A stretch of 64,000 nt of DNA. It comes from Blastococcus saxobsidens (GTDB lineage: Bacteria; Actinomycetota; Actinomycetes; Mycobacteriales; Geodermatophilaceae). Numbering within the stretch: position 1 is the stretch's first letter; each line of letters starts with the position of its first letter. A program made the translations under genes and the position numbers. The stretch is from the NCBI RefSeq assembly GCF_002938435.1, contig NZ_POQT01000024.1, positions 1 through 64,000 on the forward strand, in the 5' to 3' direction. This document shows, piece by piece, positions 56,314 to 64,000 of the stretch. Below the pieces are notes generated by a model. The model searched no databases. It had not been told where the DNA came from and saw only the letters and a program-made list of their open reading frames with translations.

Positions 56314-56325
56314 CACCGGCTGGGT

Positions 56326-56331
56326 TAGCGT
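56326..56331 (+). promoter_or_regulatory. Candidate -10 box of the S9 peptidase, leaderless
   Basis: TAGCGT ends 8 bases before ATG 56340, with no ribosome site. Confidence 0.4.
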
Positions 56332-56339
56332 CGCCGATC

Positions 56340-58310
56340 ATGCGGCCGAACGATCTCGCGCTCCTGCGCACCCCGGGGACGCCGACCGTCTCGCCCGACG
56401 GCCGGATCGCGGTCGTCGCCGTCGGCTGGCCGGACCTGGACGCCGACGAGTACCGCAGCCAGCTGTGGGCGGTGCCCACCGACGGGTCGGCCCCGGCGCG
56501 CCCTCTGACGTCCGGCGCCCACGACACCGACCCGGCGTTCTCCCCGGACGGCCGTTGGCTGGCCTACCTCGGCACCGAGCCGGGTGGGCGGCCGCAGATC
56601 CTGGTGCTGCCGGCTGCCGGGGGAGCCCCGCGCCGGCTCACCGCCCACCACCTCGGCGCGGGACGGCCGGTGTGGTCGCCGGACTCCCGCCGGCTGGCCC
56701 ACGTCGCGCGTGTCCCGGAGCCCGGCCGGTACGGCACGGTGGAGGGCGTCGACGCCATCGCCGAGCCGCCCCGGCTGATCACCACCCTCACGTTCCGGCG
56801 GGACGGCGTCGGGTTCCTGCGCGACCGGCCCAGCCAGGTGTTCGTCGTCGACCTGCCGGCCGACTTCGCCGGCGACACCACACCGGCGCCCGCACCCGTG
56901 CAGCTCACCACCGGCGACGACGACTGCATCGACGTCACCTGGCGTCCCGACGGCGGGGAGCTGGCCTTCGTCTCCGCCCGGCATCCCCGTGCCGACCGGG
57001 ACCTGGTGCACGACGTGTACGCGGTGCACCTCGACGGGACGGGGCTGCGGCGGGTCACCGACGGGCGGGGCGACTGTGCGCTGCCCGTCTACACCGCCGA
57101 CGGGACGTCCCTCGTCGTCACCGCCGTCCCCGACCTCGGGCCCGACGGGCTGGACTTCGTGGCCCGTCAGGCCGTGCCGTGCCGCGTGCCGGCCGCCGGT
57201 GGACCCCTGGCCCCGCTGCTGGACGCGGAGCTGCACCAGCGGGGGGACGAGACCCCGGGCACCGTGCTCGCCGGGGAGGCGGTCCTGGTCGGCGTCGAGC
57301 GCCGCGGCGCGGTGGAGCTGCTGCGGGTGCCGCTGGACGGCGGTGAGCCGGAGGCCCTCGTGGACGGGCCGTTCACCGTGCGGGGGTTCGCGGCCGCAGG
57401 TGACGTCGTCGTCGCCGTCGTCGCGCACGACCGCTCGGCCGGCGAACTCCTGGCGATCAGCCCGGAGGGGCGCCGGCTGCTCACCGGCTTCGGCCGGGAG
57501 CTGGGCGCGACGGGTCGGCTGCACCGCGCGGAGCAGCGCACCGCGGAGGCGCCCGACGGGTACCCGGTGCACGGCTGGGTCACCACGCCGCCCGGCCCCG
57601 GGCCGCACCCGGTGCTGCTCACCGTGCACGGGGGACCGTTCCGGCAGTACGGCTGGACGCTGCTCGACGAGATCCAGGTCCTCGTCTCCGCGGGCTACGC
57701 GGTGGTGCAGTGCAACCCGCGGGGCTCCTCCGGCTACGGGGCCGCCCACGGCCGGGCGATCCGCGGCGCCTGGGGCGGCCTCGACGCCGACGACGTCCTC
57801 GCGTTCCTCGACGCGGCGCTCGCCGATCCGGCCCTGGACGCCGACCGCGTGGGCATCATGGGCGGCTCCTACGGCGGCTTCCTGACCGCACTGCTGATCG
57901 GGCGCACCGACCGGTTCGCCGGGGCCGTGGTGGAGCGGGCGCTCACCGATCCGGTCAGCTTCGCAGGATCGGCCGACATCGGGTGGTACTTCCCCGACGG
58001 CTACCTCGGGAGCGAGCCGGAGCGGCTCGCCGCGCAGAGCCCGCTGGCGCACGCGCACGCCATCACCACACCGACCCTGGTGATCCACGCCGAGCAGGAC
58101 TGGCGGACGCCGCTGGAGCAGGGGCAGCGGCTCTACGTGGAGCTGAAGCGACGCGGGGTCCCGTCGGAACTCCTGCTGTTCCCCGGAGAGGGGCACGAGC
58201 TCTCCCGGTCCGGGCGGCCCCGGCACCGGCTGGCCCGCTTCGAGCACGTCCTCCGCTGGTGGGCGCGTTGGCTGCCGACCCCCGCCAACGGGGACGACAC
58301 CGGGGCCTGA
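56340..58310 (+). CDS. S9-family serine peptidase (prolyl-oligopeptidase/acylaminoacyl-peptidase type)
   Basis: 656 residues. An N-terminal beta-propeller with WD40-like repeats (DPAFSPDGRWLAYLGTEPGG, AGRPVWSPDSRRLAHVARV, DVTWRPDGGELAFVSARHPR) covers about residues 1-390. The C-terminal alpha/beta-hydrolase has VLLTVHGGPFRQYGWTLLDE, Ser510 in GGSYGGFL, Asp587 in HAEQDWRTPLEQ and His619 in GEGHELSR. There is no signal peptide, so it acts in the cytoplasm, probably on short or acylated peptides. Confidence 0.93.
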   Translation: MRPNDLALLRTPGTPTVSPDGRIAVVAVGWPDLDADEYRSQLWAVPTDGSAPARPLTSGAHDTDPAFSPDGRWLAYLGTEPGGRPQILVLPAAGGAPRRLTAHHLGAGRPVWSPDSRRLAHVARVPEPGRYGTVEGVDAIAEPPRLITTLTFRRDGVGFLRDRPSQVFVVDLPADFAGDTTPAPAPVQLTTGDDDCIDVTWRPDGGELAFVSARHPRADRDLVHDVYAVHLDGTGLRRVTDGRGDCALPVYTADGTSLVVTAVPDLGPDGLDFVARQAVPCRVPAAGGPLAPLLDAELHQRGDETPGTVLAGEAVLVGVERRGAVELLRVPLDGGEPEALVDGPFTVRGFAAAGDVVVAVVAHDRSAGELLAISPEGRRLLTGFGRELGATGRLHRAEQRTAEAPDGYPVHGWVTTPPGPGPHPVLLTVHGGPFRQYGWTLLDEIQVLVSAGYAVVQCNPRGSSGYGAAHGRAIRGAWGGLDADDVLAFLDAALADPALDADRVGIMGGSYGGFLTALLIGRTDRFAGAVVERALTDPVSFAGSADIGWYFPDGYLGSEPERLAAQSPLAHAHAITTPTLVIHAEQDWRTPLEQGQRLYVELKRRGVPSELLLFPGEGHELSRSGRPRHRLARFEHVLRWWARWLPTPANGDDTGA

Positions 58311-58345
58311 GCGCGCTGGGCACTGCGGGACGGGACGAGTAGGCC

Positions 58346-58351
58346 TAGCGT
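58346..58351 (+). promoter_or_regulatory. Candidate -10 box of the small gene at 58359
   Basis: TAGCGT ends 7 bases before ATG 58359. It overlaps an alternative GTG at 58350, so it supports the ATG as start. Confidence 0.4.
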
Positions 58352-58358
58352 GCGCAGG

Positions 58359-58643
58359 ATGGCGCTCATCTACCCGGTCAGGCTGGACACCCCCGAGCCC
58401 GACGAGGACGCGGCTCCCGACTACGCGGAGCTCGCCGCCGACCTGTCCGACCAGTGGCTGGTCGAGGTGGACCTCGGCGAGGACGGCGACGACGCCTGCT
58501 TCGGACCACTGACCCCGCGGGCCGCCTGGGACCTCGCCCTGGGCGTGGACGAGCGGCAGCCGGAGTGGACGGTGTCGGTGCTGCCGCTGCACGTGCCCGG
58601 CACCGCCGACGAGCTGGTCGCCCTGTTCACCGAGGACGTCTAG
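58359..58643 (+). CDS. Small acidic hypothetical protein
   Basis: 94 residues, strongly acidic (PEPDEDAAPDYAELAADLSD), with DQWLVEVDLGEDGDDACFGP and FTEDV at the end. It is soluble and not of a family I know. It converges with the MBL-fold gene, 10 bases apart. Confidence 0.65.
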   Translation: MALIYPVRLDTPEPDEDAAPDYAELAADLSDQWLVEVDLGEDGDDACFGPLTPRAAWDLALGVDERQPEWTVSVLPLHVPGTADELVALFTEDV

Positions 58644-58653
58644 CCAGGCCGGC

Positions 58654-59322
58654 TCACCAGCCGCGGTCCCGCCACTCCGCCAGGTGCGGTCGCTCGGCAC
58701 CGATCGTCGTGTCCTTGCCGTGTCCGGGGTAGACCCAGGCCTCGTCGGGCAGGACGGCGAAGAGCCGCTGCTCGACGTCGTCGATCAGGCTGGCGAACCG
58801 GTCGGCGTCCTGCTGGGTGTTGCCGACACCGCCGGGGAAGAGGCTGTCGCCGGTGAAGACGTGCACCCCGGCGTCGCCGCGGCCGCGCCAGACGAGGGCG
58901 ATGCTGCCGGGCGTGTGCCCGCGCAGGTGCACCACCTCGAGCGTCTGCTCGCCGACGGTGACGGTGTCCCCGTGCTCGACCGGGCGCTGCACCGGGACCG
59001 GGAGGTCCGCGCTGTCCGCCGGGTGGGCGACGGTGACCGCGCCGGTCGCCGCGACGACCTCCGGCAGGGCGCGGTGGTGGTCCCAGTGCCCGTGGGTGGT
59101 GACGACGGTCCGCAGCGCGGTGCCGCCGATCAGCGCCTGCAGCGTCTCCGGCTCGGCGGCCGCGTCGACGAGCAGGGCCTCACCGGTGGCGGTGCAGCGC
59201 AGCAGGTAGGCGTTGTTCGCCATCTCGCTGACGGCGACCTTGCTGATGGTCAGCCCGGGCAGCTCCCGCACGTCGGCGGGACCCCCGACCTCGACGTCCC
59301 CGGTGTACTTCGCGGTGCTCAT
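58654..59322 (-). CDS. MBL-fold metallo-hydrolase, glyoxalase II-like
   Basis: 222 residues. Metal ligands are in TTHGHWDHHRALPEVV, LRGHTPGSIALVW, FTGDSLFPGG and YPGHGKDTTIG. The arrangement fits the hydroxyacylglutathione-hydrolase-like group, whose actinobacterial substrates are unproven (perhaps mycothiol or other thioesters). ATG 59322 has CGGAG upstream. A homologous gene precedes uvrA in mycobacteria (Rv1637c), so this placement is conserved. Confidence 0.9.
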   Translation of the reverse strand: MSTAKYTGDVEVGGPADVRELPGLTISKVAVSEMANNAYLLRCTATGEALLVDAAAEPETLQALIGGTALRTVVTTHGHWDHHRALPEVVAATGAVTVAHPADSADLPVPVQRPVEHGDTVTVGEQTLEVVHLRGHTPGSIALVWRGRGDAGVHVFTGDSLFPGGVGNTQQDADRFASLIDDVEQRLFAVLPDEAWVYPGHGKDTTIGAERPHLAEWRDRGW

Positions 59323-59357
59323 CCGGACTCCGTTCGGAAAGTGTCGGCGGACGCCGT

Positions 59358-59363
59358 TACGGT
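59358..59363 (+). promoter_or_regulatory. Candidate -10 box of the amidase, leaderless
   Basis: TACGGT ends 6 bases before ATG 59370. Confidence 0.4.
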
Positions 59364-59369
59364 CCAGGC

Positions 59370-60821
59370 ATGGACGCTAGCGGAGGTGTCGGCACGGCTC
59401 AGGACGGCGCCGGGGGCGGTGCCCGGGAGGAGTCCCGGGTGGGCGCCTCCGTCGTGGGCCTGCCGGCGACGGAGATCGCCGCGCTGGTGCGCGCCGGTGA
59501 GATCACGGCGGTCGACGTCGTCCGCGCGCACCTCGACCACATCGAGGCCGTCGACGGCCGGGTCGGCGCCTTCCGCGTGATCCGGCGGGAGGCCGCGCTG
59601 CTGGAGGCGGCGGCCGTGGACGCCAGCCTCACCCGCTTCGCCCTGCCCCTGGCCGGGGTGCCGGTGGCGATCAAGGACAACGTCCCGGTGGCGGGGGAAA
59701 CCTGCACCGACGGCTCGCCCGCCCGCACCGCCGGTCCGGAGGCCAAGGACCACCCGGTCGTCACGCGGCTGCGCAAGGCCGGCGCCGTCGTCGTCGGCAT
59801 CACCCGCGCCCCGGAGCTCTGCCTCTACGCGGCCACCGACGGCCCCGGCACGGTCAGCCGGAACCCGTGGGACACCGCGCTGTCGCCCGCCGGCAGTTCC
59901 GGCGGGAGCGCCGCGGCGGTGGCCGCGGGCGGCGTCCCGATCGCGCACGGCAACGACGGGATGGGCTCGCTGCGGCTGCCCGCGGCGGCCTGCGGGCTGG
60001 TCACCCTGAAGCCGGGCACCGGGGTGGTGCCCGGCGGCATCGGTGCCGACGACTGGTCCGGCATGGCCGTCAACGGTGCGCTCGCCACCACGGTGGCCGA
60101 CCTCGCGGTGGCGCACGCGATCCTGGCGGGGGAGGACCCGGCCCCTCCCGCCGATCCGGGGCGCCCGCTGCGGATCGCCGTCAGCACCCGGTCGCCGGTC
60201 CCGGGGGTGGGCGCCGACGCCGCCACGCGCGCCGCCGTGGACACCGTGGTCGCCCGGCTGCGCGCGGCCGGGCACACCGTCGTCCGGCGGAACCCGCCGA
60301 TCACCCCCGCGGCCGCGGCCGGCGCCCTCGTCCGCTGGATGGCCGGTGCCGAGGACGACGCGGAGTTCCTCGGCATCGATCGTGCGCAGCTGCAGCCGCG
60401 CAGCCGCACCCACGCCCGCATCGGCCGCGTCGTCCGGCGGCTGGGGCTGGTCCGGCCCCGCACGCAGGAGCGGTTCCGCGAGCGCATGGTCCGGTTCTTC
60501 GACGACGTCGACGTGCTGCTCACCCCGGTGACCACCGGCCCGCCGCTGCCCGCGCGGCCCTGGCACGAGCGCGGCTTCCTCGCCAACATCACCGCCAATG
60601 CGCGGTGGGCGCCGTGGACGGCGGCCTGGAACCTGGCCGGCATCCCCGCCGCCGTGCTACCGGCCGCCGCCCGCCCGGACGGGCCGCCGGTGCCCGTCCA
60701 GCTGGTCGGGCCGCCGGGCGCCGAGGCGCGTCTACTCTGGCTGAGCGGGGAACTCGAGCGGCAGCTGCCGTGGCGCCGGTACGCACCGGTCTTCGACCCC
60801 ACCGTTCCGGCGGCCGGCTGA
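59370..60821 (+). CDS. Amidase-signature-family hydrolase
   Basis: 483 residues. The Ser-cisSer-Lys triad is visible: Lys in PVAIKDNVPVAGE, the cis-Ser in SPAGSSGGSAAAVAAGG and the nucleophile in GNDGMGSLRLPAAACG. The C-terminal part has LAGIPAAVLPAAARPDG. It could be an amidase acting on small amides or a related hydrolase. GatA is unlikely because no gatB or gatC is adjacent and the gene is a single unit. It lies between the MBL gene and uvrA, divergent from the former. Confidence 0.9.
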   Translation: MDASGGVGTAQDGAGGGAREESRVGASVVGLPATEIAALVRAGEITAVDVVRAHLDHIEAVDGRVGAFRVIRREAALLEAAAVDASLTRFALPLAGVPVAIKDNVPVAGETCTDGSPARTAGPEAKDHPVVTRLRKAGAVVVGITRAPELCLYAATDGPGTVSRNPWDTALSPAGSSGGSAAAVAAGGVPIAHGNDGMGSLRLPAAACGLVTLKPGTGVVPGGIGADDWSGMAVNGALATTVADLAVAHAILAGEDPAPPADPGRPLRIAVSTRSPVPGVGADAATRAAVDTVVARLRAAGHTVVRRNPPITPAAAAGALVRWMAGAEDDAEFLGIDRAQLQPRSRTHARIGRVVRRLGLVRPRTQERFRERMVRFFDDVDVLLTPVTTGPPLPARPWHERGFLANITANARWAPWTAAWNLAGIPAAVLPAAARPDGPPVPVQLVGPPGAEARLLWLSGELERQLPWRRYAPVFDPTVPAAG

Positions 60822-60953
60822 TCCTCCGCCTGGGCACAGCTCACAGTCCCCGGCGGACGATCGCGGCACGACCCGGCGTTGCACCGGGGGACCGCGCCCG
60901 GGCCGCCGGACCGCACCACCGCGTCACCCACACCAGCGACCGACAGGGATCAC

Positions 60954-63851
60954 ATGGACCGGCTCGTCGTCCGCGGCGCCCGTGAGCACAACCTCAAGGA
61001 CGTCCACATCGACCTTCCCCGTGACGCGCTCATCGTGTTCACGGGTCTGTCGGGCTCCGGGAAGTCCAGCCTCGCCTTCGACACGATCTTCGCCGAGGGG
61101 CAGCGCCGGTACGTCGAGTCGCTGTCGGCCTACGCCCGCCAGTTCCTCGGCCAGATGGACAAGCCCGACGTCGACTTCATCGAAGGGCTCTCACCCGCGG
61201 TCTCGATCGACCAGAAGTCGACGAACCGGAACCCGCGGTCGACGGTCGGCACGATCACCGAGGTCTACGACTACCTGCGCCTGCTCTACGCGCGCGCCGG
61301 CCAGCCGCACTGCCCCAACTGCGGCAAGCCGATCTCCCGGCAGACCCCGCAGCAGATCGTCGACCAGGTCCTCGGCATGGAGGAGGGCACCCGCTTCCAG
61401 GTGCTCGCCCCCGTGGTCCGGGCCCGCAAGGGCGAGTACGTCGACCTGTTCAGCTCCCTGCAGACCCAGGGCTTCTCGCGCGTCCGCGTCGACGGCACGG
61501 TGCACCCGCTCACCGAGCCGCCGAAGCTCAAGAAGCAGGAGAAGCACACCATCGAGGTCATCGTCGACCGCCTGACGGTGAAGGAGAGCGCCAAGCGCCG
61601 GCTCACCGACTCGGTCGAGACCGCGCTGGGGCTGGCCGGGGGCCTCGTCGTCCTCGACTTCGTCGACCTCCCGGAGGACGACCCGCACCGCGAGCGCACC
61701 TTCTCCGAGCACCTGGCCTGCGTCGACGACGGCCTCTCCTTCGAGGCGCTCGAGCCGCGCTCCTTCTCGTTCAACTCCCCGTTCGGCGCCTGCCCCGAGT
61801 GCACCGGCATCGGCACCCGCAAGGAGGTCGACCCGGAGCTCGTCGTCCCCGATCCGGGCAAGAGCCTCAACCAGGGCGCGATCGCGCCGTGGTCGAGCTC
61901 GATGAGCAACGAGTACTTCACCCGGCTGCTCACCGGCCTGTCCCAGCAGATCGGCTTCTCCATGGACGACCCGTGGGAGCGGCTGCCGGCCAAGGTCCAG
62001 AAGGCGATCCTGCACGGCTCGCCGGACCAGGTGCACGTCCGCTACAAGAACCGCTACGGCCGCGAGCGCAGCTACTACGCCGCGTTCGAGGGCGTGCTGC
62101 CGTTCCTGGAGCGCCGGCACGAGGACACCGACAGCGACTACATGAAGGACAAGTACGAGGGCTACATGCGGGACGTCCCGTGCCCCGTCTGCCACGGCAC
62201 CCGGCTCAAGCCGGAGATCCTCGCGGTCAAGCTCAACGGCCGGTCGATCGCCGAGGTCACCGGCCTGTCGATCGGCGAGGCCTCGCAGTGGCTCGGAGCC
62301 CTGGAGCTGGGGGAGCGGGAGAAGGCGATCGCCGACCGCGTCCTGCGCGAGATCCAGGCCCGGCTGTCCTTCCTGGTCGACGTCGGTCTGGACTACCTGT
62401 CCCTCGACCGGCCGGCGGCGACCCTGGCCGGCGGCGAGGCGCAGCGCATCCGGCTCGCGACCCAGATCGGGTCCGGCCTGGTGGGCGTCCTCTACGTGCT
62501 CGACGAGCCCTCCATCGGCCTGCACCAGCGCGACAACACCCGGCTCATCGAGACGCTGATCCGGCTGCGCGACATGGGCAACACGCTCATCGTCGTGGAG
62601 CACGACGAGGACACCATCAAGGTGGCCGACTGGGTGGTCGACATCGGCCCGGGCGCCGGCGAGCACGGCGGCGAGGTCGTGGTGAGCGGCACCGTGGAGG
62701 AGCTGCTGGCCAGCGAGCGCTCGTTGACCGGCGCGTACCTCTCCGGCCGCAAGCAGATCACCGTGCCGGACAAGCGGCGGGAGCCGGAGCCGGGGCGCGA
62801 GCTCGTCGTCAAGGGTGCGCGGGAGAACAACCTGCGCGGGATCGACGTGTCGTTCCCGCTCGGCTGCCTGGTGGCCGTCACCGGGGTGTCGGGGTCGGGC
62901 AAGTCGACCCTGGTCAACGACATCCTCTACACGACGCTGGCCAACCAGCTGAACCGGGCGCGGCAGGTGGCGGGGCGGCACCGCACCATCACCGGTCTGG
63001 AGCACCTCGACAAGGTCGTGCACGTCGACCAGTCGCCCATCGGCCGGACCCCGCGGTCCAACCCGGCCACCTACACCGGCGTCTGGGACCACGTGCGCAA
63101 GCTCTTCGCCCAGACCACCGAGGCGAAGATGCGCGGCTACCTCCCCGGCCGGTTCTCCTTCAACGTGAAGGGCGGCCGCTGCGAGGCCTGCTCGGGCGAC
63201 GGCACGCTGAAGATCGAGATGAACTTCCTGCCGGACGTCTACGTCCCGTGCGAGGTCTGCAAGGGCGCCCGCTTCAACCGGGAGACCCTCGAGGTGCACT
63301 ACAAGGGCAAGACGGTGGCCGAGGTCCTCGACATGCCGATCGAGGAGGCCGCCGACTTCTTCGCCGCCATCCCGGCGATCGCCCGCTACCTGCGCACGCT
63401 CACCGACGTGGGCCTGGGCTACGTCCGGCTCGGGCAGCCGGCCACCACGCTCTCCGGCGGTGAGGCCCAGCGGGTGAAGCTGGCCAGCGAGCTGCAGAAG
63501 CGGTCGAACGGCCGCAGCATCTACGTCCTGGACGAGCCGACCACCGGTCTGCACTTCGAGGACATCCGGAAGCTGCTGCTCGTCCTCCAGGGCCTGGTCG
63601 ACAAGGGCAACTCGGTGATCGTCATCGAGCACAACCTCGACGTGATCAAGAGCGCCGACTGGCTGATCGACATGGGCCCCGAGGGTGGCTTCCGCGGTGG
63701 CTCCGTCGTCGCGGAGGGCCCGCCGGAGTTCGTGGCCACGGTGCCCGAGAGCCACACCGGCCGGTACCTGGTGCCGATGCTCGACGCCGACGCGGTTGCC
63801 GCCGCGGCGGTCGGGCCGGTCAAGAAGCGGACCCGCAAGAAGGCCAGCTGA
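60954..63851 (+). CDS. uvrA: Excinuclease ABC subunit A
   Basis: A 965-residue dimeric ATPase that detects DNA damage and loads UvrB. Two ABC modules are visible: [20 protein letters not shown] and [14 protein letters not shown] in the first half, [20 protein letters not shown] and [15 protein letters not shown] in the second. The zinc modules include [23 protein letters not shown], and [19 protein letters not shown] followed by [19 protein letters not shown] 60954 has an AGGGAT site upstream and the standard start [16 protein letters not shown]. No LexA box was found before it. A strong hairpin follows the stop. Confidence 0.97.
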   Translation: MDRLVVRGAREHNLKDVHIDLPRDALIVFTGLSGSGKSSLAFDTIFAEGQRRYVESLSAYARQFLGQMDKPDVDFIEGLSPAVSIDQKSTNRNPRSTVGTITEVYDYLRLLYARAGQPHCPNCGKPISRQTPQQIVDQVLGMEEGTRFQVLAPVVRARKGEYVDLFSSLQTQGFSRVRVDGTVHPLTEPPKLKKQEKHTIEVIVDRLTVKESAKRRLTDSVETALGLAGGLVVLDFVDLPEDDPHRERTFSEHLACVDDGLSFEALEPRSFSFNSPFGACPECTGIGTRKEVDPELVVPDPGKSLNQGAIAPWSSSMSNEYFTRLLTGLSQQIGFSMDDPWERLPAKVQKAILHGSPDQVHVRYKNRYGRERSYYAAFEGVLPFLERRHEDTDSDYMKDKYEGYMRDVPCPVCHGTRLKPEILAVKLNGRSIAEVTGLSIGEASQWLGALELGEREKAIADRVLREIQARLSFLVDVGLDYLSLDRPAATLAGGEAQRIRLATQIGSGLVGVLYVLDEPSIGLHQRDNTRLIETLIRLRDMGNTLIVVEHDEDTIKVADWVVDIGPGAGEHGGEVVVSGTVEELLASERSLTGAYLSGRKQITVPDKRREPEPGRELVVKGARENNLRGIDVSFPLGCLVAVTGVSGSGKSTLVNDILYTTLANQLNRARQVAGRHRTITGLEHLDKVVHVDQSPIGRTPRSNPATYTGVWDHVRKLFAQTTEAKMRGYLPGRFSFNVKGGRCEACSGDGTLKIEMNFLPDVYVPCEVCKGARFNRETLEVHYKGKTVAEVLDMPIEEAADFFAAIPAIARYLRTLTDVGLGYVRLGQPATTLSGGEAQRVKLASELQKRSNGRSIYVLDEPTTGLHFEDIRKLLLVLQGLVDKGNSVIVIEHNLDVIKSADWLIDMGPEGGFRGGSVVAEGPPEFVATVPESHTGRYLVPMLDADAVAAAAVGPVKKRTRKKAS

Positions 63852-63853
63852 CC

Positions 63854-63887
63854 GGTCGGGGCACGGGCCGGTCCCCGTGCCCCGACC
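63854..63887 (+). terminator. Terminator hairpin of uvrA
   Basis: GGTCGGGGCACGG (63854-63866), an 8-base loop and its exact complement CCGTGCCCCGACC (63875-63887). Confidence 0.8.
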
Positions 63888-63940
63888 CGGCTCCCGTACC
63901 AGCCCGTGGGAACGGCCGCCCAGATCTCCGGCGCGAACAC

Positions 63941-63970
63941 TTGTGAGAGAAGTCACTGACGGCGTACCCT
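63941..63970 (+). promoter_or_regulatory. Candidate promoter for the next gene downstream
   Basis: TTGTGA and TACCCT are separated by 18 bases, in a locally AT-richer stretch. Transcription would start near 63977, and the gene lies beyond the window. Confidence 0.45.
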
Positions 63971-64000
63971 CTGTGTGACCGACGTCACCGGGCGCACCTG

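Noticed and set aside
59370-60821. Amidase as GatA of the tRNA-dependent amidotransferase
   Set aside because: There is no gatB or gatC nearby, and the context is the uvrA neighbourhood.

Overview
The window is high-GC, densely coded DNA with GTG and TTG starts, many 4-base stop/start overlaps and frequent leaderless-looking promoters. It suggests a free-living actinomycete. The gene content and the kind of insertions point to the Geodermatophilaceae (Blastococcus, Geodermatophilus or Modestobacter), but that family call is inference. No rRNA, tRNA, CRISPR array, transposase, integrase or phage gene was seen.

Region 1 (1-32114) follows a gene order I recall from Mycobacterium tuberculosis (dut to msrB, about Rv2697c-Rv2674): dut, DUF3710, OB-fold protein, DUF3159, two RCK/TrkA proteins, an APC-type potassium permease, a TRAM RNA methyltransferase, dxs, RNase D, DUF3000, hemE, cgoX/hemY, hemQ, msrB. 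Two accessory blocks interrupt it. Block A (8198-16987) holds small DUF proteins, an atypical SDR, a DapA-like aldolase, a TAXI-type TRAP transporter, a divergent two-component system and a second TAXI binding protein. Block B (19923-25938) holds a fadB/thiolase operon, an orphan xylose-type binding protein and a cupin/TetR pair.

Region 2 (32258-39818) has cold shock and PilZ proteins, several small hypothetical proteins, a LigD-type polymerase domain and a LigC-type ATP-dependent DNA ligase flanking a lipoprotein hydrolase, a maltokinase-cap-like protein and a GYD protein. Region 3 (39791-50977) holds trehalose synthesis from glycogen: glgX/treX and treY together, with treZ about 4.2 kb away behind a MacAB-like ABC exporter and an Rpf/LysM cell-wall enzyme.

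Region 4 (51460-63851) runs from uvrB to uvrA, the two nucleotide-excision repair genes. Between them lie two tandem TerC-type (putative manganese) exporters, an S9 peptidase, a small protein, an MBL-fold hydrolase and an amidase.

The clearest regulatory signals are RNA-based. Each terC gene has a yybP-ykoY (Mn2+) riboswitch whose P1 3' strand is exactly complementary to the Shine-Dalgarno of its own gene. The rpf gene has a ydaO (c-di-AMP) riboswitch followed by a small hairpin with the Shine-Dalgarno in its loop. DNA-level candidates include a paired repeat between the TRAP operon and its two-component system, TetR-like palindromes at the cupin/TetR and thiolase promoters, and a two-copy intergenic hairpin with a compensatory base-pair change. 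The most system-like assembly is the TAXI transporter, two-component system and extra binding protein in block A.
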